From Naematelia aurantialba (taxonomy: Eukaryota > Basidiomycota > Tremellomycetes > Tremellales > Naemateliaceae): 64,000 nucleotides of DNA. The stretch is from contig JAKFAO010000011.1 in the NCBI GenBank assembly GCA_021527695.1, forward strand, positions 558,001 to 622,000, in the 5' to 3' direction. A program made the position numbers and the translations under genes. Shown piece after piece: positions 29,890 to 39,077 of this stretch. Below the pieces are notes generated by a model, which saw only the letters and a program-made list of their open reading frames with translations, was not told the origin of the DNA and ran no database searches. Within the stretch, counting starts at the first letter, position 1, and every line of letters begins with the position of its first letter.

Positions 29890-32634
29890 ATGGTGGATGT
29901 TTCTAACGCCTCCAACCCGGTGAGCAGAATGGGCGCCTTTCCCACTGTTCCGCAAGGGCAAAGCGATGACGCCTCCCGCCTCACCGGGGGGTCCCCATGG
30001 GGACCGAGTTGGAGATTTGCAGGCTCGACCAAGTCGACCCTACCCGATCCTGGTGCTGCCACCGGCGTCACGGGACCCGACGTCACCACCCTCAGCCCAG
30101 GTCGACCCCTTTTCCCGGCCAGCCGTCGGGGCCTGGCCCCCGCTGCGCTCAACTTCTCCGCCATGGGACACGCCGTCCCTGGCGCATCCCACCCCAGTGC
30201 GAGTGGTTCTGTCCCCGCTGCGACCCCTCCCAGCGCGAGTGGTTCTGTCCCCGCTGCGACCCTTCCCAGCGCGAGTGGTTCCGTCCCCGCTGCGGCCCCT
30301 CCCAGCGCGAGTGGTTCTGTCCCCGCTGCGACCCCTCCCAGCGCGAGTGGTTCTGTCCCCGCTGCGACCCTTCCCAGCGCGAGTGGTCCTGTCCCCGCTG
30401 CGACCCTTCCCAGCGCGAGTGGTTCTGTCCCCGCTGCGACCCTTCCCAGTGCGAGTGGTCCTGTCCCCGCTGCGACCCCCTCCGGCGGAGGTGATCCCAC
30501 CCCCGCCGCGACCCCCGACAGGGGACGTCCCGTTCCTGTCGCGACCTCCTCCGGCGCAGGTGACCTTGGCTATGCCGCGACCCCCGCCAGCGGCAGACAC
30601 CTGACCCCCTTGGCGCCCCCCTTCGTCCCAGAGGCGGCTGCCCCCAGCGCATTCTCGCCATCACCACCTCTCCGGGCAATCGACACGTCCGAACTCGAGG
30701 CATCGGGTCCCACCGGCACTCCATGGCAGACGCAACGGCAGGGCGAGACAAGGGAGGCGGGCCTGACGGTGCCGCTTGAACTGCCCCCCGCCCGACCGAA
30801 CACGAGACCGAGCGTGCCACCATGGCGGAGACGACTGCAGGGCTTGGCAAAGAAGGCGGGTCTGATGGTGCCGCCCGAACTGCCTGCCGCTCGACCGAAC
30901 ACGACCCCAGGAGTGCCCGTATTCTCAGCCCGCTCGCGCCCGGCTGTGCCCTCACCCTTGAAGGCGGAGGTGTGGCGGGACCTCCTCCGTGATTATCCGG
31001 ACCCCAGTCTGGCAGAGAATTTGGCTGGGATGATCACGCATGGGGCAGCGATCGGGTACTCAGGCCCCCTGAGGGACACTGGGAGACCCTCGCACCTAGT
31101 GCGGAACCTCCCAATGACCAAGACGGACGAGGCGCACGTCCGGAGCAGCATCGCGGAGAAAGTCCGCTCAGGCAAAGCACAGCGCTTTGACTCACGGACG
31201 TGGAACACCAGGTTCGTCGCCTCCCCGATTGGCACGGTGCCCAAGAACAGTGGCAAGCTGCGCACCATCAACCACTTGTCCTGGCCCCGCCATGTCCCCC
31301 CCACCTCGGTTAACCATGGCATCCCGGGCCCGGCGGTCGCCCTCACGTACGCGGACCTAGACCCGCTCTTCCACACGATCCGCTCCCTACCGGACATTCA
31401 AATGGTTGGCTGGAAAGCGGACTTGGTGAATGCATACTTCCACGTGTCGGTCTCCGAGGACGATGCCCCGCTGCTGGGATACCATTTCGACGGCGTCGAC
31501 TATGTCGACTGCACCCTAAACTTCGGGGGGAAATCGTCCCCTTTCATCTTCAACATGTTTGCCGAAGCCTTGCACTGGATCCTGGGATCCTTCGGCCTTA
31601 GTGTGACGCACTACCTGGACGATTCGTTCGGGGCCACAACCCCCGATAAAGGCCAGGCTGTCATCGACTTTTTCAGGGCCGTTTGCGGCGAGCTGGGCCT
31701 GGAAGTCTCTCGCGAGAAAACCGCCCAGGGTCCCGTCTTGGAAATCCTGGGCGTCCAGGTCGACTTTGTCAACCGGCGGGCATGGATCACACCCAGTCGG
31801 ACTGACCGAATCCGCCAACAGCTGCGGGCAGTGGCCACCTCGGCCACGATCTCCTTTGGGGAGGTGCAGCGCCTGGCCGGCATTCTGGTCTTCGTTTCAC
31901 GGGTTTGCCCCGCAGGGAGGGCGTTCCTTCGCGGGCTCTATGCTTTCCTGGCCGCCTGCCACTCGGCGCCGTATGAGAGGAGGTATGCCGTTACGACGCA
32001 GGTGCGGGAAGACTCGAGATGGTGGCTCGGCATCTTGGAGTCGTGGAACGGAGTCGCACTGCTCAGCCAGCCGATCGGATCGGTGGAGGTCTGGACCGAT
32101 GCCGCCACCAGCAAAGGTATCGGTGGACATCTTGGGCCCCAGACGGGGGTCATAAAGGCTTTTGCAGAACCGGCGGCCGGCGAAACGAATATCATGGCGC
32201 TGGAGGCGTTGGCACTCTTGCGCGCCCTGCAGCGGTGGGGCACGGAGCTGGGGAGGCACAGGATCATGTGCCACGTCGACAATACGGTCCTCTTCGCCGC
32301 GATTCGGTCGGGGAGCTGCCGGCACGAGGCGACACAGGCCATCATCCGTGGGATCTTTGCGGTCGCCCTACAACATGACCTGTCGCTCACCAGTGTCTGG
32401 ATAAGAAGCGAGCAGAACGTGATAGCTGACGCTTTGTCCCGCCACGATTTCGATTTCCTCCGCATACACCACCCCGACGTACTCGCGGTAACCAACATCA
32501 CGCGCCTCCCCCCCTCCGAACCCCTTCACCCCCCTGCATCCCTGAACACCGGTACCCTGCCATCCAATCGCGATAGCGAAGGGGCCACGGCTGAGGCCCC
32601 CGCCAGCGGGGTGGAGGGCTCGCGCGGGAGGTGA
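29890..32634 (+). CDS. Ngaro-like ORF2, reverse transcriptase-RNase H
   Basis: About 914 residues from the first in-frame ATG (MVDVSNASNPVSRMG); the frame is open back to 29761. Residues from about 100 hold eight 12-residue PSASGSVPAAT repeats. RT blocks: VGWKADLVNAYFHVSV, CTLNFGGKSSPFIFNMFAEA (in place of the usual LPFGL..AP), and HYLDDSFGA (31609-31635). RNase H carries D-E-D-D in EVWTDAATSKGIGG, NIMALEALALL, MCHVDNTV and IADALSRHDF. Copies the element's RNA into DNA and removes the RNA strand. The ORF2 stop is four bases before the YR frame as listed. Confidence 0.85.
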   Translation: MVDVSNASNPVSRMGAFPTVPQGQSDDASRLTGGSPWGPSWRFAGSTKSTLPDPGAATGVTGPDVTTLSPGRPLFPASRRGLAPAALNFSAMGHAVPGASHPSASGSVPAATPPSASGSVPAATLPSASGSVPAAAPPSASGSVPAATPPSASGSVPAATLPSASGPVPAATLPSASGSVPAATLPSASGPVPAATPSGGGDPTPAATPDRGRPVPVATSSGAGDLGYAATPASGRHLTPLAPPFVPEAAAPSAFSPSPPLRAIDTSELEASGPTGTPWQTQRQGETREAGLTVPLELPPARPNTRPSVPPWRRRLQGLAKKAGLMVPPELPAARPNTTPGVPVFSARSRPAVPSPLKAEVWRDLLRDYPDPSLAENLAGMITHGAAIGYSGPLRDTGRPSHLVRNLPMTKTDEAHVRSSIAEKVRSGKAQRFDSRTWNTRFVASPIGTVPKNSGKLRTINHLSWPRHVPPTSVNHGIPGPAVALTYADLDPLFHTIRSLPDIQMVGWKADLVNAYFHVSVSEDDAPLLGYHFDGVDYVDCTLNFGGKSSPFIFNMFAEALHWILGSFGLSVTHYLDDSFGATTPDKGQAVIDFFRAVCGELGLEVSREKTAQGPVLEILGVQVDFVNRRAWITPSRTDRIRQQLRAVATSATISFGEVQRLAGILVFVSRVCPAGRAFLRGLYAFLAACHSAPYERRYAVTTQVREDSRWWLGILESWNGVALLSQPIGSVEVWTDAATSKGIGGHLGPQTGVIKAFAEPAAGETNIMALEALALLRALQRWGTELGRHRIMCHVDNTVLFAAIRSGSCRHEATQAIIRGIFAVALQHDLSLTSVWIRSEQNVIADALSRHDFDFLRIHHPDVLAVTNITRLPPSEPLHPPASLNTGTLPSNRDSEGATAEAPASGVEGSRGR
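30188..30480. repeat. Eight 36-bp coding repeats in Ngaro ORF2
   Basis: Unit CCCAGCGCGAGTGGTTCTGT plus CCCCGCTGCGACC(C/T)T. It reads PSASGSVPAATP in the ORF2 frame, and other frames stay open too (one reads repeated WFCPRCDPSQRE). Confidence 0.9.
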
Positions 32635-32638
32635 TTCG

Positions 32639-33676
32639 GTGGAGGCCCAGTATCTGTGGTACGGCTTAGGCAACTCGACGCGCATTTCGTACGATGCCAC
32701 GGTCAGGTCGTACATTGCATTTGCTCGCCTGCAGGGCTGGCGGGCCCCCTTCTTCCCCGCCACTTCACGGTGCGTGTCTATATGGATCGCTTACGAGGCA
32801 CGGCGCGTCATCAATAGCGGGGGCAAGCTCCACGACAAGACGCTGTCCAGGAAGGTGACAGCGCTTGCATCCCACCACACCGACCTCGGCCTGGGCACTG
32901 CACAGTTCCAGACGGCCCGTGTCCAGCGGGTGATTTATGGGGCTGGCCGCCTGCATGGCATCCACAGGAAGCCGCAGCCAAAGCCCATCACCCTCCCGGT
33001 CCTGAGGCGCATCGTGCAGGTGATCAGAGACCACCCTATCCTGTATGGCGGTCACGTCACGGCGCTAGCGCTGGTGGCGGCGTTCACACTGGCGTTCGCT
33101 TGCTTCATGCGAATGGACGAACTCACTTACGAAGAGTTCGACCCCCGGTTCCACCTGTCGCGGAACTCGGTGCAGATCCAACGCCAAGGCGAAGCGTCGT
33201 TGATCACCTTCCCGTCATCGAAGGGCGACCAGAGGCGAGAAGGGGTCACCGTCATCATCCCTCGTGGCCCTAGGGACATCTGCCCGGTACGCGCCTTGCG
33301 GTTGTGGAAGCTCGCAACTTTCTCACGGCCGGAGACGGCTCCCCTGTTCTCCATCCAGGGGAGACCTTTTCAGAGGAGGAGGGTCCTGGAGTTTTTGGAA
33401 AAGGCGTTGCGGCACGCGGGCTATCGTGCGGAGGAGTTCTCAGGACACTCGTTCAGGAGAGGGGCGGCGACTTGGGCTGGCGCCATCGATCTACCACCTG
33501 CCGAGATCAAGACCTTAGGCCGATGGAAGAGTGACGCCTTCCGTCTGTATGTGGACGCGGGGCCGGCGTCGCATATGCGGGCAGGCGAGAGGTTCATGTT
33601 CGCCTCCGAGGCTCAGGCTACATTGGACGCGGATGGTCTTCCTCAACCGGGTCGCGTGTGGCGACCTGCCCTGTGA
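32639..33676 (+). CDS. Ngaro-like ORF3, tyrosine recombinase
   Basis: About 345 residues with the catalytic pattern of phage-type integrases: Arg in AFACFMRMDELTYEEF, H-x-x-R in GHSFRRGAATWAG, and the nucleophile Tyr in GRWKSDAFRLYVDAG. Integrates the circular DNA copy. The frame has no ATG near its beginning (first codon listed is GTG at 32639) and lies +1 to ORF2, starting four bases after its stop. It is therefore probably made by frameshift, read-through, re-initiation or splicing from ORF2. The order RT-RH-YR with the YR last matches Ngaro. Confidence 0.85.
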   Translation: MEAQYLWYGLGNSTRISYDATVRSYIAFARLQGWRAPFFPATSRCVSIWIAYEARRVINSGGKLHDKTLSRKVTALASHHTDLGLGTAQFQTARVQRVIYGAGRLHGIHRKPQPKPITLPVLRRIVQVIRDHPILYGGHVTALALVAAFTLAFACFMRMDELTYEEFDPRFHLSRNSVQIQRQGEASLITFPSSKGDQRREGVTVIIPRGPRDICPVRALRLWKLATFSRPETAPLFSIQGRPFQRRRVLEFLEKALRHAGYRAEEFSGHSFRRGAATWAGAIDLPPAEIKTLGRWKSDAFRLYVDAGPASHMRAGERFMFASEAQATLDADGLPQPGRVWRPAL

Positions 33677-33775
33677 CCTTGGACAATTGGTTTGGGCCTG
33701 CTTCCCGACACCCAAGATGTTTCACGATCTCGGGTGCCTCTCGCTTCCTTCTCCCTTCCCCCCCCTTCTTTGGGA

Positions 33776-33840
33776 GGAAGCAGGCCCTGTGCATGCAGCC
33801 CCCTCACGCCCACAGCCTCGGACAACACGCAAGACGGTGC
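33776..33840. repeat. Ngaro split repeat B1
   Basis: GGAAGCAGGCCCTGTGCATG... to ...CAAGACGGTGC; 65 bp, one C longer than B2. Directly abuts A2. Confidence 0.9.
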
Positions 33841-33955
33841 TTGGCGAGTCACGTGACAACGGACTGAAGGCAACGGACGGCGGGCTGAAGGATCCCTCAA
33901 CCCGACATCCATCTCCCGCCAAGCAAGGATCGCCAGCATTGTTGCTCCAGCGTCT
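33841..33955. repeat. Ngaro split repeat A2
   Basis: Second full copy of A1, directly after B1. Confidence 0.9.
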
Positions 33956-34106
33956 CCCACCCACCCACTCCTCTTCTCTCTGTTCTTTCTTTCCCTTTTC
34001 TGTCGCTAGGGGCGGCAGGGTTTTCCCACGCGGTTTTTCATCCCGCTGCCTTTGTAGTTTCTCAGGTTTCCCTAGATAAGATAGGATGGTCTGCCCGGGC
34101 CCGCCC

Positions 34107-34170
34107 GGAAGCAGGCCCTGTGCATGCAGCCCCTCACGCCCACAGCCTCGGACAACACGCAAGACGGTGC
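34107..34170. repeat. Ngaro split repeat B2
   Basis: Second copy of B1; marks the right end of the element. Confidence 0.9.
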
Positions 34171-34378
34171 CCACATGAGCGGCACGGGCGGCAACGGCAT
34201 CGGCATCGGCACCGGCATCGGCATCGGCACCGGCATCGGCATCGGCATCGGCAATGATAGCGGCCGAGGCGGCAGCAAACACGAGGAGGAGCAGGGGATC
34301 CGATCGCCGCCGCCGTTCGATTCGGCGCAAGCCTTTGGGCCCGGCGTGTCTATCGTGGTCGAGCGCGAGATTGTCTAG
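34171..34378 (+). pseudogene. STE3-like C-terminal tail, right part
   Basis: Continues the frame of 28340-28438: HMSGTGGNG, a GI/GT repeat (34196-34250), then KHEEEQGIRSPPPFDS and AQAFGPGVSIVVEREIV, stop at 34376-34378. The end resembles the intact STE3 end (SQSMGISINVEQSVV): S-x-Q-x(1,2)-G...I-x-VE..(I/V)V. An ATG-started frame from 34124 covers it but begins inside B2, so it is not a separate gene. Confidence 0.4.
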
Positions 34379-34447
34379 TCGCGTCTCGGCTGGTGGCCTG
34401 GCCTGGCTACGTAACTTGCGGCGTGCGTGACATGGAAATGCAAGCGG

Positions 34448-34622
34448 TGGAGGCTGGCGGGTGGCGGTTGGCGGGTGGCGGGTGGCGGGTGGCGGGTGGT
34501 AGTGGTTGGTACTACGTAGTAGGTGGTAGGTGGTAGGTGGTAGGTGGCTGGTAGAAGGTGTTAGGTGGAATGTGGCAGGTAGTAGATGGTAGGTAATAGG
34601 TAGTGGCAGGTGGTTGGTGGTA
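34448..34622. repeat. GGTGGCGGGT / GGTAGGT minisatellite
   Basis: About 170 bp of G/T-rich short units (GGCGGGT, then GGTAGGT, GGCTGGT). The rest of 34379-34930 shows no gene; it is the 3' flank of STE20. Confidence 0.8.
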
Positions 34623-34930
34623 GTTGGACGGTGGCTGTGGAATCTCTTGTGGGGTCAGCGCCGGTTTGGTCTTCTCGCGCGAGGTCAAGGTCGATTGTGT
34701 AAAGGCGACGGCGGTAGGGGTGATATCATGATACGTGCATATCTTCCTGCTGCACTGCTATATATGGGACGAGCTTGCTTTGATCCTCGATACAAACAGC
34801 CCACAAGCCCGAGGTAGTATACATGACACGAGATGACACCGACACAATTTCTATATCAACCCGTCAGGCCCGGGACCCCCTTGACTACAGTCATGTGCCA
34901 CACGACTGGCATTTTGCCACTGCTCCGCGC

Positions 34931-37900
34931 TCATGCCTGAATTTCACGGTCAGCTGTACGTAACGTCGACCCGTCCAGACTCAAACTCACCGTTTGCTTG
35001 AACTTCAAGAGCGGCGCTAGCTCTCGCACCGGACATGCCAGTTGCAGAAACTCGTGCTATTGCCATCAGCCTTGGTCAACTCTCAGCCACTCTGACAAGG
35101 CAGGACGACAGAGTAAAAAAACACATCGACAGTAGAGAACACATCTACAAACTAGGTAACCCAAAGACCAAGGAAAATGGGATGACACTGTTGAGCCGAG
35201 GGACCGTGACAATGGAGCAACATGACCACGGAATGACGGGACGACCGGAGAAGAGACACAACTCCAGAACCAGACGACGGTCCTATTTGCGGCAAGTGGC
35301 CGGTGCCAAGGGCAAGTGGAAATGGAAAATGGAGAGTGGCCAGTGGAGAAGGAAGGAGGAGACGGAGAATCCCTCGTCACTCACCTTTAACAGTTCCGTC
35401 GACGTCGCTCGGAAGCTAACATCGACACACAGACAGACGCTCAAAAAGTGTTTCAGATCCTGGCTCAGCTTTTCAGGGCTCTTGAGCGTCGGCGTCCCGT
35501 TGGTCGCGATGAGGTACAGCGCCTTGAGCGGTTCTTCGTCTAGGTACGGCGGCTCATTCTCAATCATCTCGATCGCCATGATCCCAAGCGACCAAATGTC
35601 GACTTTGGCGCCGTACTCTTTCTGCTTGACGACCTCGGGTGCCATCCAATAGGGAGTGCCGACCATGGTCGCGCGTTTCGACTTTTGGTCGGTCAGTTTG
35701 GCGCAGAATCCAAAGTCGGCTGAAAAGGCAGTACGTCAGCCACAGTAACAGCGGGAACCACTATCGCCAGCATCGAACCCAGCGTGCGCAAACAGAGCAA
35801 GACACGGGGCACAGCCCGGGTATACAGTGCAAGCAAAACACAGGACGTACTGATCTTGACCTCTCCTTGGGTATTCATCAGCAGATTGTCCGACTTGATA
35901 TCACGGTGGATGATCGCTCGCGAATGCAGATGTTGCAGCCCGCGACAAGTCTGTTCACGTCAGCTCCAACCACGCGCACGCACAACATTGGACACTAATC
36001 AACCGAGGACCCACCTCGAGGCAGATTGCAGCAATCTGATCTTCTTCGAGCTTGTTGTTCTCAATCACGTCGGTCAAGGCGCCACCTTCCATGTACTCCA
36101 TGACAACCCACAGCTCGGTACTCCGCACCAAGAACGCGTCCAGAAAGTTGACGACATTCGGGTGCTGAGATTCCTTCATGACGATAATCTCGTTAACGAT
36201 GAGCTCTTTACGGGGCTGCTGGGCCAGATCCATCTGCTTGATGGCGACTTTCTTGCCGGTCGCCAAGGTTTTCGCTACAAACACCATACCAGACGCGCTG
36301 AGGTAGCTTTAGCATTATACTCGATATAATCGTCAGGTAGGATCCGACTCACCCTTGGCCAACCTTTTTGATTTTCGAGTAAAGCTGACCTGGATCGTCG
36401 TGCGACACGACCGTTCGCAGCTTCTCCATAATCTGCGCCTCGTTCATCGTGCTTATGCGTCGTTCTGTCCGTGATGTAGCGGCAGGCGCGGCCACTGGTG
36501 CCACCGCGACCGGTGCTGGCTCGACTTTGTTCTCTGCTACGCGAGGTGCTAGTTTCTGGTCGATTCTTGGCTGCGCGGCCGGAGCAGAGGGACCAGGAGG
36601 TCGAGGGGGAGCCGGAGCCTTTCGCTCAGCGACCAACTGACGAGGCTTCTCCAACACGGGCTGTGCATTGACGTCAGCAATCAAATCAGGGAGACGGGGC
36701 CGACGCACATCTCTTGAAGGGTCCGATGGCTGCCGAGGCGGCGCCCTCACAGGTATCGACGCAGCCTGGACATTCTGCGCCGCCTCCTTTTCCCTCAGAC
36801 TTGACTGCATCTGCATCTGCTGCTGCATTTGCATCTGTTGCTGCTGGCGTTGGTGTTGTTGCTGTTGCTGTTGCAGTTGTTGCTGTTGCTGTTCTAGTTG
36901 CAGTTGTTGCTGTTGCAGTTGTTGTTGCAGCTGTTGCTGTTGCTGTTGCTGCTGCTGTTGCTGTTGTTGCTGCTGTTGTAATTGTTGCTGCCGTGATTGA
37001 GGTTGTTGATACTGTGGTGCCTGTTGCTGCTGACCTGCCAGACCGACGCCTTCGAACCTGCTCGCGGCGCTGCTCGTCGTCCGCCCCTGACTAGGGAGGC
37101 TAGGCATCGGAGTCGGCTGGTATTCCCCGCGAGCGTGTCCGAGCTGCTGCTGGGTGTAGAACTGGAGGACATCGAGGACTGCTTCGGGGTGCCGCGCGGC
37201 CTCTTCTTTGGTGATGGCGGAGGAGGTGAGGAGCTTGGACCACTGCGGCGGCAGACCCTGCGAAGGGCGTGAGCGGCAGTATCTCGTCATGCCAGCATGG
37301 ACAAGCATGGGACACCCGGGCTGCCGAGGACTCGGCAAGAATGGCAGCGTACACTCGAGGCAAGAGAACGAGGACACCCAGCTGGAGATGCGCTTTCGAT
37401 CTGACCGTGCCATAGGGAAGGGGATGTACAGGAGTATACGCCAACGAGGCTCGGGAGAAGATGGACGTGATACGGAGAGATAACAAACGACAGACGTACG
37501 GTGAAGCCGCCAGAGATGGGATCAAAGCCAACGTGCACCTGGTGCACAAAGTTGGTGGGCTGGCTTACGCCCATGAGCGGGGAACGAGAGTAAATATCCT
37601 CCATCCAGCCGTAGACCTCCTCGTCGGACCGGAACGCAAAGTAGAGCAACTTGTCCTTGACTTCGAGCTCGACGCAGAACGGTTTGAGGTCGACGCGCTG
37701 GACGTCGACGACGTCTGCTAGTTGGCACACGTATGATGGAGAGGATGATTGCTGACGGCGTCAGCTCTAGACACCGAGCAGGAAGAGCCAGTGCCCGACC
37801 GCCGCTAGGGAGAGGTTTCCGCGGTGTTTTAAGACGAAGGGGAAGGGGGGACGCAACACGCAAAGCAGAAGGCAGGATGTCCAGCGGCACGGACAGCGAC

Positions 37901-38339
37901 AAGGACACGAATACGAGGAAGCTGGAAGGGGAGAGCATCACTCAGCATCGCTCACCTCGTTCTTGAAGATCTGCAGCTCGGCGTCGCCAAGCACCAACCA
38001 CCGCTTACTCCATAACCAGCTCTTGATTCCTTCCTCCTTGACGCTCGCCGGTCCCGTGCGCACCACCACATTCCGCGCCGAGGACAGGCTGTTCCCTGGG
38101 CCCAGAGCTGAAGTCGGGTCCAAGCTGGGGAACGACGAGGCGTACGCCGTCGACGAAAACTTGGATGCACCCCCCTGCGTTCCTTTTCCCTGGCCCCCGC
38201 CGACTTTGCGCAGTGGCGCTGCAGTGTTGCCGCTGTACGAGCGCTGCAATGGCAATGCCGAGGAGCCGGATTGTCCCGGGCCTGACGGCCTGGATGGTGG
38301 GGTCGGGGCAGGCCGTGATGGCGTGAGGTTGTAGGCCAT
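34931..38339 (-). CDS. STE20: PAK kinase of the STE20/CLA4 type (PH-CRIB-kinase)
   Basis: p21-activated kinase linking Cdc42/Rac to the mating MAP-kinase cascade and polarity. Starts [12 protein letters not shown] at 38339. A PH domain ([22 protein letters not shown] ... [23 protein letters not shown]) is followed by a CRIB ([20 protein letters not shown] and [12 protein letters not shown]), a Gln-rich middle (36830-37010) and the kinase: [24 protein letters not shown] (Lys), [10 protein letters not shown] from the 35950-35870 exons, and [13 protein letters not shown] at 35660. The last coding exon reads [20 protein letters not shown] and ends near 34931 after an optional intron. PH + CRIB is the layout of Cla4; the MAT-linked Cryptococcus kinase called STE20 is the likely counterpart. 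The position close to STE3, pheromone and STE12 supports that name. Confidence 0.85.
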
Positions 38340-39077
38340 TGCTGGCGCTGAGGTGCGTGGCTCTGATAGAGGGTGCTGGCGGCTTGAAGATGAACAAAGG
38401 CCCTGATAGAAGGGACAGAGGCTATGGTTGGGGGGAGGGGGAGCAGTACACCGCTCGCCGATCTAGCGGCTCTACGGTCTCTGCGTACTGCGTGCTCGAG
38501 TGCTAGCGGACGCGTGTGCTCGGCTGCTTGTCGCTCCTATTCCTGTGCTGGCCGATCGATCAGGGGAAGCAGCGAGGAGGAGAAGGCGCCTGGCCGCACG
38601 ACACGACAGCGAGAATCGCTGAAGCGTCGACTGCTTTGTCTCTTGCCTATGTGACGAGCACGAGGGCTGTCGATGGCCAAAGGACCGTTACAAAGGGATC
38701 TGTGGAATGGTCAAAGCGGGCTTTGTTCTTTTGTCTGCACGACAGAGCCAGTGATGAAAGCAATGAGAGCAGAGCAGAGCAATGAGAGCAAAGCAAGAAC
38801 AAGAGATGAAGAGATGAGAGCCAATGTGACAGGACGGCGTTGTGCTGGGGGGAGTGAAACGCGCACAGGCACCGTGCAGCGCGTCGCGTGCTATGGAATT
38901 CCCAAATACTACGAGCGTACATGTCCTATTTGATACATGATGCGATTATCAGTAGAAACACTTTATAATCCTCGCTCGTAATGGCTCGTAGATCGCCTCG
39001 GGCCAGCTGCAGAAGCACAACGCGGAAACCCCTGTGGAAGAGATGGAAAGATACACTTGTAGCTGGCAAGCCCCCGT
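38340..39077. other. Intergenic region, STE20 promoter side
   Basis: Upstream of STE20 and downstream of the UNC13-like gene, both on the minus strand. GAGCAGAGCAATGA repeats occur near 38760-38800. No gene is supported. Confidence 0.45.

Larger units (their letters stand above)
28439..34170 (+). mobile_element. Ngaro-like (DIRS-order) tyrosine-recombinase retrotransposon, apparently complete
   Basis: 5.73 kb with three open frames: gag-like, RT-RNase H, and tyrosine recombinase. It has the split direct repeats that define Ngaro: A1 (28439-28553), B1 (33776-33840), A2 (33841-33955), B2 (34107-34170), in the order A1-ORFs-B1-A2-B2. A1 and A2 look identical over 115 bp and B1/B2 differ by one C, so the insertion is recent. 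There is no target-site duplication, as expected for recombinase-mediated insertion of a circle. No methyltransferase domain was seen, which also fits Ngaro rather than DIRS1. All three frames are open, so it may still move. Confidence 0.88.

Noticed and set aside
29997..30494. Repeated WFCPRC zinc-ribbon-like frame in the Ngaro element
   Set aside because: Alternative frame of a GC-rich 36-bp repeat inside the longer RT-RNase H frame; no start and no domain outside the repeat.
34124..34378. ATG-started frame as an independent gene
   Set aside because: Begins inside repeat B2 of the Ngaro element; only the part after 34171 is host sequence and it continues the frame from 28438.
36668..37000. 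Cys-rich open frame on the plus strand
   Set aside because: Antisense of the STE20 Gln tract (CTG/TTG repeats read as TGC/TGT).
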